From Plasmopara viticola (Eukaryota; Oomycota; Peronosporomycetes; Peronosporales; Peronosporaceae): a stretch of DNA of 64,000 nt. Below are positions 44,770 through 57,520 of the stretch, one piece after another (the first letter of the stretch is position 1; each line of letters starts with the position of its first letter). The stretch spans positions 682,001 through 746,000 of the forward strand of contig MBPM02000030.1 of NCBI GenBank assembly GCA_001695595.3. Direction: 5' to 3'. The notes beneath the pieces are model-generated. The model worked only from the letters and a program-made list of their open reading frames with translations, was not told the DNA's origin and searched no databases. The translations under genes and the position numbers were made by a program.

Positions 44770-45999
44770 CTGGTACTTACGTTTAATTTTGGCATGTGAA
44801 GCTGTAAATTTCTAGAGTCGTTAAATTCAGGCGCTATAATTTAATAAGCCCGCGCCTATCTATACGTATTGTGCAGTGGAAATATTGTTAGTATGACAAT
44901 CATCATAACAATTAAAAGTCGTTTAAAGCGAGCTGTTGCCACTAACGCATTCCAAATTGCAGCTAAATGCGCGTTGCCAATGGCCATGCTGGAAAGAAAT
45001 ACGTCCATGAGGTGGTGACTTCGATGCAAGAGCGGTGCCAAGTCCTAGTCAATGTTTCTCATTTAGGTGACGAGCTACGAATGACTTGTCGATGGGTACC
45101 ATATGCGGCACTCTTCGCCCCTGACAGCCGATAATTTTCGTGCAGCAAGGACGAGTTTGGCCAGGGAAAGAAAATTGGTTTGAATCAGGTTAAAACTACA
45201 AAATGATTTATAAGGGCTTCAAAAGCGACCAAATTATAAGTAGCAACAGTTGATGGGAGTAGAAGTGGACGAAGAGCGCAGTGTGTGACGAAACAATGCA
45301 TCCGAGAAGGTTGCGGTAGACTTTATGTGGATCAGGGAAAGCTCATATAACAAGTCGCGTTGTATAGTATTAGAGGTTGTCCAATTTTGCTCTACTTTCA
45401 CCAGGTTTTGCTATAAACAATGCTTGTGGAAATCCAAATGTTAGCGTGCTTAAGCGGAAATTTTTTTCTACAGAGGTTAGCCAAAGGCTTTCAAAGGTTT
45501 ATCGTGTGGTTTTTGACTGTATATGATTTGAATGGCGATCTGCGCTGCAGGAGCTCTACATGTTTTTGTGATTTGCGCTAACGGCAAAGCACGCTCTAGG
45601 CATTGCCGTCATCTCATATTCTATGGCCGCCTTAAGTCAGGTGGGCCAATCCGTCTTTATCCAAGGCAAACAGAACCTTGTAAGCACCTTCAGCCGCTGC
45701 ACGAAAAGTCCTGTTGTCCTCCATGAAGGCGAGCACATATTTGATGCAATGGCCAAACTCAATGTTGGGTGCGGCATTAAGCAATAGTTTTTGCTTGTAT
45801 ATGAATAGCGTTTTCGCGTAAAACAATGTTATACATGAAGCGGGCACCATAAGAAGAATCAACAATGACCTCAACGTTTCTTTTAATTATTGCTCGTTGA
45901 GCTTTGTAGGCTACACTATTCACCGGCTTGGATAAAACAAGTGTTTCGAATGAAACGATTTGACATTAGCCAACCACCGAGAAGAAGCACGTCTGGGAC
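44770..45999. other. gene-free stretch, one coding-like relic
   Basis: No intact gene. On the minus strand at about 45632-45780 a frame with protein-like composition (FGHCIKYVLAFMEDNRTFRA) opens without a clean ATG start. It may be a remnant of a gene or element; family not recognised. Confidence 0.45.
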
Positions 46000-48900
46000 G
46001 GTCTAACAATATAGAATGTAGGTCAACAAAGTTCTGTAAGCTCCTTTGGCATGTGTATCGCTGTCGTAGTTGGCTTAGCTAAAAAGCAAATAAGTCTTTC
46101 AAAGGTCCAGTGTTCACTTGTCTGCCAATAAAGGACAATTAGCTTACTTTGCGCTAGAAAGGAAAGAATGAGCTTGAGATTGCAAAGAACAGAGTCTATA
46201 AAGACACACGCAACAAATGTCACTGCTGTAAGCCTACAAATCTCACGCACACATAGACACGATACACGAGGTACGTGCAATTTTGAAGCAATGCCTTAGC
46301 CCACGTTCAGCTGACTGTCGCTAATGAGTATAGCTACCCAACTGATCATCCGGAAAGAAAGATATGGGAACCTTGCTTCGGGTCGAAGAGGCCAAAAATG
46401 GCCATAACGTCTTCACTTTTGTGGACGGAGCAGCTAAAATTGTCTGTGGCCATTTTAATGCCCGCTGGTAGAGCACGCAAATGGGCACTGCCTCACTTCA
46501 GGCGGTGTGCCCACTCTGGGGTGATCTGAAGTGATAGCTGACGTAAAAAAATGTATTTGTTGTCGCAAAATCAATCACAAATATTGAAGCAGAGGTACGT
46601 AACCAGAAGGTGCTATGAGATGTTGGTTCGCATTGACTGTCCGTCTGGTAAACAAACTGTCCGAGCAGCAATTGTAGGGCTAGAAGCAAAAGCATAGTAA
46701 AACAAAAATCAATTCGCTTTTTGGAACATTGTCACTATTGAAAGTCTACTAATTTAGTACCCCCGATAGTGGATAAAAATCTAAGCGCGATTCTAAGCAG
46801 ATACCTGCCTTTTAAGCGCGAATTCAACTTTCTATCACGAGGTGGGTAAAATCACAAGCCAAGTTAACTTTGGATATCCGAAGAGACCAATTGATTCTTA
46901 GATAAGCCAGTTAGAAGATTCGAGACAGCGTGGTGGAGACCACACTCCTTAGCTCGCCTTGACAATTCGGCCGAGTTACATAAAGCAAGGCATGAGATCC
47001 CTGGGTACAAATCGGGGTGTTCAGCTCCGTCAGCAAGAGTTAGTGTTAACAGGACTCGATGCAAGCACACCAATTACGAATCTACAGCAAACATCACTGC
47101 TAAAACCTACAAGTATCATGGCTTCATTTGGTCGATTTAAATTCTACGTGCATTATCAATGCTTGTCTTTTAGCGCAAATTTAATTGACTGTTGATTGCT
47201 AATTTATGCTTAAATCATAATAATATTAACCAACTATTACCATTTTAAAACAGCGATTTGTGAGCTGGAGGAACAACTGAGACTTTGGCTGTCCGTCGTG
47301 TCGACAGACTGACCGGCTAGAAAGTAAGACAAGATGTGGTAGAATAAGGTGCAGCCCACAAGTTGCATTTTCGTCAGCGATCGTCACCGTGGAAGATACT
47401 CTGTCATAGCACATAGCGTGAGAGGACATCTGCAGTGCATATTCACTGCTGTAAGCCCTTGACTACGTCCAAATATCGAACCCTCATAGGTAATATACAC
47501 AATGCAATATTCAACTCGTGTCTACCTTTCTAGCGCAAATATGATTGACAATCGACAATAACATTAGAACCCACTAGCTTTCTAATGAGCGCGGTGCACA
47601 AGTTGGAGGAGCCAACAAGGCTTCGTTCGTCTTGACTGTCTGTCATGAAGACTGTTAGCTTTTCCAGCTTCTTCAAATCTTTAGCTGGCTTAGCTATGAA
47701 GAAACCAAATGGTTTATTGGTAAGTGTCAGTGCGTCCAAAAGACAGGCATTAGCTCAAATTCGCAGTTAGATTGTGTATAATAATTATGAGGGTATGATA
47801 ATCGAAGGATTATATAGTGGGATGTGTTGCGGGTTTCTTCATAGGCTCTTTGCTTAGATAAAGTCTGTCCAAGTTTGATTTTTGCTGAAAAGTGCACATC
47901 GTAGGTTTTGCCTTGTACTTTCATTCTTTGCCTTATGTTTTTGTCTAAAGGGTCTGTCTGAATTACCGACAGTCCGTTGAATATGCGCTAAATAGGCAGG
48001 CATCAGCTAGAAATCGCACTTAAATTTTGTATCGTACTTTCGAGGGCATAAGAGTCGTCGGTTAGCAGCATTGTCCTGTGCTGCGGGTGTCTGCATTGGC
48101 TCTGGATTTAGATGAAAGCCCGTCAACAATGATTTTCGCTTTAAAAGCAAGCATCGAGAGCTGTAGCTTTGTCGTTCTTTCCATGCCTTATGTGTTTGTA
48201 CGATTGTCCGTCGTACTAGACTAAGAAGTAAGACGAGGTACGAAAGAATAAGATGCAAGCTTCGGAGCGCACTTTTGTTGGCGATGTTTATCCCTAGAGA
48301 CCCCACCTTAGCACAGAGCCTATAAAGTCAATTGTATTGCACTAATCCTTTAAATTCAATGCCCTCAAAACACTATGCGCAATCAAACTGCTAATTCAAG
48401 CGGGTGTATCTCTTTTGAGCGCAAATTTAATTGACTGTCGCAAACTGGGTACGGCTTTCAGGCAATCGAACACTCAACAACCAAAGATTTTGATAGCTAA
48501 GCCAATTACTTAGATACGTGGCGACGATACGTAATCTGTAGGAACTAATAGGACTTAATTTGCCTTAAATGTCAGTCGTACCAAATACCTGATCAGCCGA
48601 CAAATTATTCAATGTATGAGAGACTAAAGTATCACCCACGGTGCTAACATTCGTCAGCGATAGTCACGATCGAAAAGACTCAGTCCAGGCACATACCCTG
48701 GGAAAACATCTGCAGTGCAAGTTCACGGCTAAAAACTCACAAATACGATGGGACCTGTCATAATTTCAACTGACTATCGATTTATATATAAGCAGCGTAT
48801 TGAACACGCTGGCTATTTAGAATTCTCTTAATTTAGATAAGCGGTAAGGATGCGCAAACTGAAAGTGCCAACGCGACTCCTTTCACTTGAATGGCCGTCA

Positions 48901-50170
48901 TGCAGACAGACTTGTGCCGGACAAACACCAATGGGCTAGGAATAAAAGATCGAGGTGATACCCACTGTGTGCATTTACGACAGCAAACGTCGACGCTGAA
49001 GGGAATGCAACTAAAAAATTAGAGCCAAACGAGCCATCCGCAGCGCAAGTCACTGCTTCAATCCTTTGAGCCTATAACCTCGTAAGTACGATGTACAGTC
49101 TTAGTGTGATTATAAGCTAACGCTTGCATTTTTTTTATGCAATATAATTGATTGGGTATAGCTACCAGGCAAGCAAAAATTGAGCAACCCAGGAAGGCGA
49201 TGCAGTTTGGCTAAGCCGACTGCTTTAATTTGTTACAGCGGTATGTAAGCACTTCGTCCGCCTTAAATGTGTATTGTGCCAACAGACCGAACAGCCGATA
49301 GATTTAAAATACTACGGTACAACGGTGCGAACATTCATCAGCGACAGTCTGCGTTTAAGAGACTCAATCCAAGCACATAACCTTTGATGACATCCGTAGT
49401 GCGATTTAATGCTGTATTTTCTTGACTACGGAAAATATCATGTCCTCATGAACACGATACACCGGTTAATTGCAATGTTGAGCTGTTATAAAAATAGACA
49501 GACAACAGGCGCTAAGGTCCTGCTATTTTAGCGCAAAACTAACGGTCAGTCGACAAGAATAAATGAGCAGCCGTCAATTACGCTGGATTTCGTTCCAAGA
49601 ACATTACTAAGATCAAAGGCACCATGTGTCAACAAGGCTTCGTTTACCTTCACTGTCCATTTTAAAGACAGTCCGTCCGGACAAAACCATTGGGCTAAAA
49701 CAAAAAACGAAGCTTCAATTTTAAGGTGAGCTTGTTCTAGCGCAAGTCACCGTTGGAGGGACTCCATCTAAGCACAGCGCCGATCAAGACACTCGCAGCG
49801 CAAGTGCTGTAAACCTACGGTTTTCATGCCTTTGTGAGCACGTAAGTGCAATTTTAAGCAGATCTCTGCCTTTCAAACGCAAATTAAAAGACTGGCTTCA
49901 GGCATATAGCAGCTGTTGTTTTAGGTGAGCGCTTTACTGATATTCGAGGCAGCAGCGGTACTAACGCTGGAGGAGCCAGTCTGTCATGCAATCAGACTGA
50001 CATGGTGGAAATCACAAGGCAAGGAAAAGAAACTAAAGGTACGACTCACGATTTGCTCTTTCATCAGTAGAGGTGATCGTTGGAAGGTTTCTCTTTAAGC
50101 ACAGAGTAGCCCCCGTGTAAGGCTGCTGTGAGCCTACATATTGCAACCCCTTGTATAGTTTAGTAAACGT
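46000..50170. repeat. satellite-like array, about 350-bp diverged units
   Basis: The same succession of short words recurs about every 325-405 bp. One is of the type AGCGCAAATTTAATTGACTG (47175, 47530, 48420, and weaker at 49533 and 49878). The other is of the type CAGCGATAGTC, GACTC, AAGCACA, CATCTGCAGTGCA, CACTGCTGTAAGCC, with cores near 47030, 47377, 48274, 48650, 48975, 49336, 49740 and 50067. Units are strongly diverged, so the array is old. One stretch near 46140-46165 seems inverted. A second repeat family interrupts the array at 47.7-48.25 kb. No gene is supported inside. Confidence 0.75.
47725..48240. repeat. second repeat family, two copies (third near 50.5-50.85 kb)
   Basis: Two blocks beginning near 47740 and 47998 share GGCATTAGCT/GGCATCAGCT, a CGCA-GTTAGATT/CGCACTTAAATT block, GAGGGTATGATAA/GAGGGCATAAGAG and a following TGCTGCGGGT/TGTTGCGGGT. 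Both end near a CCTTATGTTTTTGT/CCTTATGTGTTTGT word. A third diverged copy lies near 50727-50840 (GGCAGGCATCATTTTAAAATCG). The family seems to have inserted into or spread with the satellite array. Confidence 0.5.
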
Positions 50171-51224
50171 CTGCATAGGCCTGCCAGTCTTTGCCAGCAA
50201 CTTGACTTCATTATGTATTACTACACGAGACTATTGCGAGGGGAATATTTTGTGCTGTGATTAAAGCAATGGTCAAGTATCGTGCGTTGGCTGAGCGAAA
50301 AAAGTAAAGCTCAAAAACTTATATCATCTGCTACGCGAAACTTTACTTGTGGTATGCTGGTATGTCCTCTTCGCTTAAGATCTAGAGATCTCAGTCTCGA
50401 ATACCCGTAAACCCTAGACTAAGAACGTTTCCATTGCTCTAGAAGATTTTCATTGTGGACGCATGTGTGACTTTTTATTCAAAGGTTCAACTTTCATTTA
50501 TGGCTCTGTACTTGGACAATGCTCTTTTAAAGTCTCTTTTGTTAATAAAAGTGCACTTTGTGGGCTGTACCTTTATTTATCCCTTGCCTTAAGTTTGTCG
50601 GCTGGACAGTAAAGACATACCAAGATATGTAGTCATCCCTAGCTTACGAGTCGCTGCCTTGATTGACCAGTGTTTATTGACCGAGTAGCTATACCCACTT
50701 ACCAACATTCATTTCAATTTACGCTTAAAGGCAGGCATCATTTTAAAATCGTACTTAGCCTCGTATCGTACTATTTCTGGTATATTGCCATGATTCAATT
50801 GAATTTCGAGTGTCTGGCGGTATATCTTTTGCTTCGAGTGCACGATATCCGGATCTCTGATTCTCAATGAAGCCTCGTCCAAGTGCAACGCCCAAGCTTT
50901 TCGTGTGGTCACATGTCCTAATCGATAGGTAAAGAGTTTCTTCTATGTGTGAGGATCGTTTTCGGTATGACGTTCGACTCGTTACTGTGTCACCACATCA
51001 CTGTCAAAATGGGCATAGAAACTTGTCAGCCGAAAAACATGGGTTCTAAGGTGATTGAATAACTAAGTCCAAGTCAACTTTACGTAAGCTAGAGACTTCG
51101 CTCGCTGATGTCATCAAAAACGCAGCGATAGATCGCGAGGCCCTATCCGGCACCATCGTGTCCGGATGAGCATGATTGTATCTGTAGATAGCTTTGCTAT
51201 AAATTCCACTATTATACTGGCCTG
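50171..51224. other. gene-free spacer with repeat fragments
   Basis: No gene is supported. It contains one diverged copy of the second repeat family (about 50.5-50.85 kb) and otherwise unplaced sequence up to the Copia 5' LTR. Confidence 0.5.
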
Positions 51225-51568
51225 TGTTGAAGGCGATGCTGCGGCTGTGTTTCATGTGCCTGTTTTGCATGTTTCGAAGGTCGGTGACAACCGATAAATC
51301 GTTAGCAGCTGGTATACCGATTAGACTGCATGTAAAGGCGTCTTCGGAATTGACAGGTTCAGCGCTGAAACTGGGTGTACGTACACGACCCATGTGTTAT
51401 AGATTCACAGTGAGCTTATAGTGGGTACGAAACATTCCTGAATGCTCTTGGTAGTTGCGCATATAAAGAAATCGAGAAAGCTTAGATGTGGCAGTAGTGC
51501 AAATTATGTCGTAAATACATCACTTTTGGCCTTACCTCTTCAATCACAATCTTAATCCTCCGCGTCCA
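51225..51568 (+). repeat. Copia 5' LTR
   Basis: Starts TGTTGAAGGCGATGCTGCGG and ends near GCGTCCA. The whole length aligns with 55167-55524. Shared landmarks are TTTTGCATGTTT, GACTGCATGTAAA, GTCTTCGGAA, GCGCTGAAACTG and GGCAGTAGTG/AGCAGTAGTG. Visible substitutions and small indels mark an old insertion. Confidence 0.82.
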
Positions 51569-51588
51569 AACAAATCCTTCAAGAGAAT

Positions 51589-54500
51589 ATGAGCCCAAGT
51601 ACGGACGCTACACCCAAGATGGGATCGTTCGACGGCTTGAACTGCGTGCTGTGGGCGTTTAAAATGAAAATGTATCTCAATGCCAAGAGATTCGGGATGA
51701 GATTTTCAGTCGAGGTCACACCAGCGAAAGAACAGCAAGCGCACGCGGCGATCGTGTTCAACTTGAAGGACGTTAGCTGGTACACGTCATGAATGCTACC
51801 GGTAGTCAGAAAATCTAGAGAGATTCCACTGAACGCAGGGCATGGCGAGCTGGCTATCAAGGAGAAGTTTGCATCATTTAAGTACACGGTAACGCATAGA
51901 ACGCACACGTGATAGAGCTGAAGTAGCTGGTTCCTCAGACTAGAAGTTCGGATTGCGGGACAAGCGAAGAGAATGTGTGAGCAACGATGTTGCGCAGCCT
52001 GCCAGCGTCGTACGAGATCCTAGTGCAGGCGTTTCGCATAGGTTTAACCCAATTTAATTTCAGTGACCTCGTGAGCAGGCCCATCAACGAGTAGGTACGC
52101 AGGAAGAAGTCATGCCGCATTAAGAATGAACTTACGCTACGCGTGGGTAAGCAACGCGACAAGCGCCAATTAAGTAAGAAAAGTAGCGGTCAGGGCAAGA
52201 CGAGAGTAGGTGTTCCGAGCTTTAACTGTGGTTGGCGCGGGTACTAGGCGCGTGACTATTGACCAAAGACTAATGGCAACGGCGGCAACGGCTGACAATA
52301 TTAAGACCACTTAAACTTGGCTTTCAGCACCACCAAAGGAAGTGCGGGTGACTGCTGGGTCATGAAGAGCGGTTCCATCTCGCACATGTGCAAGGACTGT
52401 GGAGCGTTTGTCGAGCACGTAGAAGCGACAACGACGTGCCTCGTGTCGAGTGCACGAAGAAGCCTGCGTATGAGGGTGAAAGTAATCAAGAACGACTACA
52501 TCGATGGCGACTGTGTAGACGCGAGCGTTGTGTGTGACAGTCAAACAAGTGCATTTACCATTTAAATGTAGCGGAGCGATTTCTTCTGCGAGATGGAACC
52601 CTTGCACGGATAACTTTGTGTGTCCAGATGTGCTGGGACCAATCTTGCTGGCGTCGAAGTCGGATTACCGCTACATAGTGACTTTTATTGCAATGCGGAG
52701 TCGCTTTGCGACGATCTACCTGCTGCGCAATATAAGCGATGTGCTGTCAACGTTCATGAGATACTACCACGATATCAAGCCTGAGTGTGGTGTCGAGGTC
52801 AAGGTACTGCGCAGCGACAATGGCGGCGAATATCAAAACGCAAAGCTTGACCGAAAACTTTTGCCAGCAAAATAGACTAAACAAGACTTCACCGTGCCAA
52901 ACAACCCCGAACAAACTGGCATGATAGAGCGCATGAATCACACGTTAATTGAGAGAACTTGCTGGATGCTAAGCGAGGTCACGATGAACAAGGCCTACTG
53001 GTGCGAAGCTATGATGACCGCTGTGGACATCCGCGATGTGGTGCCGAGCACATCGAGTCCAAACACAAGCTCGTTCAAGCTTTTGTTCAAGCGCAAGCCA
53101 CGCATTCAGCATATGTGTGTTGTTAGGAGTCAGGGCTATGCGCACATGGCGAAGGCAACGGCGGGGAAAGCTTGACAACTCAAGTGTGCGCTGTCTGCAG
53201 CTTGGTTACACAAAGCATCATACGGCGTTTCGACTGCTGGATGCAAGCACGGATGCGATCATAATTTTGCGCAGCGTAACGTTTGTGAAAGAACCGCCAA
53301 CGATACCATAGTCCGCCAAGCGTGATCGACATCATGGGAGATGATGAACTTGACCAAGAAATATGTGGTGCTACAGCGAGGGAGAGCTACCACACTTCAC
53401 CAACGGAATCGAGAGCGACGCCGACACGCGTCGAAGAAGAGCTGAACGAGCGACGGGGAGGTGTTGTGCCGACACAAAGATAGAGTAAACCAGGACACGA
53501 CGGCAAAAACGAGTCGCGAGTGCGACCGGTGCACAAGAAGCAAGCGGTTATATGCTACGAGAATAAATTACAAGCCTGTGGCGCGGAAATTCCTGTCTGG
53601 ACGACTACGAAGCCGAACGCCGCGTTGCACAGAATCAGCGCTGAAGATTACTACAAGAGTGCGTCGGCATTTAATCAAGTGCAGCAAACCAAGCACAAAT
53701 ATGAGTGGCTACGCGCGACGAAGAGTGAGATCCAATCACTGGCACAGCACGAGACAAGGACGCTCGTGGATCTATCAAGTAACAAAAAGGTTACAGGGTG
53801 CAAGTGGGTCTTTCAGATCAAGCGCAAGCCGAGTGGCACGATTTTTAAATTTAAGGCGCGGCTCGTTGCCAAGGGCTTCACCAAGCGAGCCGAAGAAAAC
53901 TTCTTTGAGGAGTTTGCGCCGGTAGCGTGCAAGGAGTCAATCTACGTAACATTAGCACTCGCGGCCGAACATAGCCTGATGACAGAGAATGCCGACGTCG
54001 GCATTGCGTTACTGTATGGCGAAGTCAAGGAGGGACTCTACATGGATCAGCCTGGCCACTCTAGGGATGCGCGACATCCAAACAGACAGTATCTACTACG
54101 CAAGGCGCTGTGCGGCACAAAGTAGGCGGCTCGCGGTTGAGACAACCGACTCCATGCACACCTTCAAGAGCAAGGTTTCAGGTGTAAAGCAGCCGATCTG
54201 TGCGTCTACGTGAGGCGCTCAAAGCTTGAGTATAGTTCGTCATCATCCACGTGAACGACCCTATGCTCTTCGCGCGGACGCAAGAGCACATTGACGCTAT
54301 CAAGCGCACGCTCGAGAGCGAGTTCAGCATCAAAAAGTTGAAGTTGCTCAAGTACTGCCTCGGGCTGGAAACACGGTGCGACTTGATAAGCAAGACCATC
54401 TGTATGGACCAGCGCGCGTATAGCAAACGACTGTCCGGGAAATTTGGCGTCGACAAGTGCGAGGAAGTGCACACACCAGCGAAAGAAAGCGAGGAGCTGA

Positions 54501-55032
54501 TTAAGCTTTGAGACGACGACGTATTTGTCCACGAACCGTTGTACCGCGAGCTGGTTGGTGCGCTGATGTATGCTGCTACATGTACGCGGCCAAACAGTGC
54601 TCACGCAGTGGGCGAGGTGGCCAAGCACTTCGAGCGGCACGAAATGCAACAATGGATAGCGGTCAAGCGCATACAAAAAGCGACTGCTGATTACAGCATC
54701 GTGTTCGACGCAAAGAGTAAGGAAAAGCTACTGGGCCTTGTGGATGCATGATGAGCGAGCGACTTGGATTTGCGCTGCTTCAGAACGGGATTCATTTTTA
54801 TCCTTACTGGCAAAGTGGTATCGTGGAAGTCCACGAGGCAACCTACGGTGGCGCCATTAAGTACCAAAGCGCTATACTCTGCGCGGTGTGGCTGCGCCTG
54901 CTGCTGGAGAGTCTGAGCTGTGCACCGGGAAGGCCAACGACGATCTATCAAGACAATCAGGGCTGTATCGCATTGGCAAAAAACTCTCTTTTTGTACGGA
55001 CCAAGCATATCGACATCAAGTTTCGTAGGTGA
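51589..55032 (+). pseudogene. Copia gag-pol polyprotein, broken
   Basis: Gag head from ATG 51589 (GSFDGLNCVLWAFKMKMYLN); degenerate zinc knuckle near 52221 (FNCGWRGY then stop then ARDY). Protease remnant near 52353 has MKSGSISHM where an active enzyme has DSGA. Integrase core at 52620-53170 includes LRSDNGGEYQN and PEQTGMIERMNHTL with a stop between them. Reverse transcriptase runs from about 53700 to 54510 (CKWVFQIKRKPSGTIFKFKA, RLVAKGF); the YVDD box is changed to HVND near 54247. RNase H ends near 55032 (YQDNQGCIALAKN, TKHIDIK). Several stops and shifts break the frame, so it cannot encode an active polyprotein. Confidence 0.85.
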
Positions 55033-55166
55033 GAAAACCAAAGAAGGCTTAGGTACAATCCAACGGACGAAGGCGCTTGGGCGAGTCAGGCATACATGCT
55101 TCGTCTTCGGTCTGGGTCTAACAGCGTAAGGTGGTCAAACACACACACGCACACATCAGGAGAGAG

Positions 55167-55524
55167 TATTAAAGGTGATGCTGCGGCTGTGTGCTATGTG
55201 CATGTTTTGCATGTTTTGAAAAGCGGTGGCAGCCTGTAAATGGTAGCAACAGGTAAACCAGAAAGACTGCATGTAAAAACGTCTTCGGAACAGACGGATT
55301 TTGCGCTGAAACTGAGTGTGGATTCACAACCCACGTTTATGGATTCACAGTAAGTTCATAGTGGAACATTATATGAACAATCTCGAATATTTTTAATTGT
55401 TGCGCATGTAGAACAATTTTAGAGAGCTTAAACGTAGCAGTAGTGTAAAATAAGTCTTAAATACATCCCTTTTGGTTTTACCGCTTCGATCACAAGCCTT
55501 CTTCGTCTTCATCCTTTGCGTCCA
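55167..55524 (+). repeat. Copia 3' LTR
   Basis: Begins TATTAAAGGTGATGCTGCGG and ends near GCGTCCA. It aligns end to end with the 5' LTR at 51225-51568 with substitutions and small indels. Confidence 0.82.
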
Positions 55525-57520
55525 ACTTTACCTTCTAAAAGCTTGAACGGGTGTGATTGAGGCAGCAGTATGATCGATCGTCATGCCATTTACATCCGGT
55601 AAGCCAAAGACAAGATTGTGGCGTATGTGCTTCCATCAGTCTGTCGGTCCTGGCTCTACAAAGGGGCCAACGCGTGAGCTGCGGGTTTGACCCTTTGCCT
55701 CTGGACTTTCATACGTTTCCGTGCACTTGTACATGAAATGCCACCATTATGGTGTGAGGATCGAGAAGCACTTTCTTACGCTGCTGAGCGAAGCATCATG
55801 TACGTAAGGGTGCCTTCATGCCCAAGGTGGTCTCTGCACCTAAGACTCCGCCCGCACCCTATGTGGTAAATCATTAGTGATTCGCTCGCCAAATAGACGC
55901 TTAAGCAAAGAAAAATCTCCAAGAAAACTTGAACTTCACTTTGAAGATGAGCGCATTCGTGCCATTCAACCTCGTCGGTGGTCCACAGAAATCTTTAATA
56001 TATGTCTGAGCGACGGAGACCTGAAGAACAAGGTACTATTAAGGGCGCCAAGGGAATTGTTTCGGGAATTGGCTCTTTCATCATTAAACGGTGTCATTAT
56101 CCTGCCTGTATAACGACCGAACCGACTTTTCGTTATAAGTGTCATGAAAACACTTTCTTGTTTTGCTAAATGTAATTTAAAAGAATTAAGGTAAGACAAA
56201 AACACATATTTATTGTATCAAACAAACCAATTTTTAATAATGTGTAGTTTATTGCGCAATTCGACTCTTTAAGACCGAAGATACTGCTCGAAATTTGCCA
56301 AAATATTATGTTTTCGCATAAAGTCAGTCGCCAAAAAGCACCGTCTTTATGAACGAGTCAACTGATCGAGTTTGGTCTTTATATTGCTTCATTTTCTCAT
56401 TATCATTCTATACTTAAGGGATATTTTTTTAAGGTACTTAGAGTAGTATAGCTACTTTTAACAAAGCGCAATTTTTGGTCGCACCTGCTCGCAAGCTCCA
56501 AAATATACCGATGCCACAGGCTTCCTCTTGCTAGGCTTATAGTCAGTTTGCTTAGTCCATCTTGCCACATCGGAAAAGCGCATACGGTCCTCTAGGAACG
56601 TAAACTGATACCTATTAAAAGATCCAGGTATACATCCTGCGCGAGGGCAGGATAACGCGGGGAATCAATTGGACTTCATCATTCTTGGCCACAAACGAGT
56701 CATAGTTAACAATGTAGCTGCTGCACCACTTTCATGTGGATTGCTTTGCTGCCACCGTCACTCTTATATGCGCTGGCTGGGAAAGCTGATTCCTGGAATG
56801 TTTTGCCTGTCGACTAGAAAATGTACAATGCTTTGTGCACCGCATCTATATAACGTTGAGTAATAAAGTTGACCACTGTGTCGATGCAAACCGAAACAGT
56901 GTAATATATTATCCTCCAGAAGACAACCAACGAACTGGTGAAAACGACGTTATTGAATTTTAACAAAAACGACGCACATGAGCGGCGATATCAAAGCTTT
57001 AATTTTTGGAATGAGCGAGCGATATCATGAAAAAAAAAGTAGTTTGTTAGCATTGATACTGCATACCATAACGACGTAAGCCCAAATGTGCGAAATTAGA
57101 CGTTACCATGGCGGTGCCTGCAAGCTAACACCCGAACCATTCTTTTAACTTGGACAAGTAAAAAAATCAAAGAGTACGGCAAGGCAGACAGGCATTATGC
57201 CTGTCAGGTCATGAGTAATTGAAACAACGTTTTTAAGCCATCGACTGCGCAAAGGATTCCATATTGACCCTTGCATAGTATCAAGAAATCTGTAGAATTT
57301 AGAAAGATACCAGCGAATAATCCACCCACGAAAGTAAGATCAAGTAGCAGTCATGTCCAAACGTTGGGGTTTGATGCGTCTATCCCTCTCATCCAAATAT
57401 TATCGTGAAACTAGCAAACCAAGCCTTTTTTTGTAAGCCCACACTTATCTCCGCAATGCCCACATCTTAAAAACATGACGCAATAAACTGCCTCAGCAAG
57501 CATTTTCAAAGTAGTATAGT
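55525..57520. other. no confident gene; coding-like relic at about 55.7-56.1 kb
   Basis: Between about 55690 and 55800 one frame reads VHLYMKCHHYGVRIEKHFLT and continues, after a one-base shift near 55802, as KGAFMPKVVSAPKTPPAPYV to a stop at about 55875. A different open frame, KSPRKLELHFEDERIRAIQP, follows to 56113. No start codon or family is recognised; this may be a broken gene. The remainder to 57520 shows nothing. Confidence 0.4.

Larger units (their letters stand above)
51225..55524 (+). mobile_element. Ty1/Copia LTR retrotransposon, decayed, 4.3 kb
   Basis: Two related LTRs bracket gag, protease, integrase, reverse transcriptase and RNase H in Copia order. A purine-rich tract (CAGGAGAGAG) sits just before the 3' LTR. 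The LTRs differ at many sites, the 3' LTR begins TATT instead of TGTT, no target duplication was found, and pol is riddled with stops. The element is old and immobile. Confidence 0.88.

Noticed and set aside
46000..50170. CRISPR array
   Set aside because: Units are about 350 bp, strongly diverged, and the setting is a eukaryotic nuclear genome.
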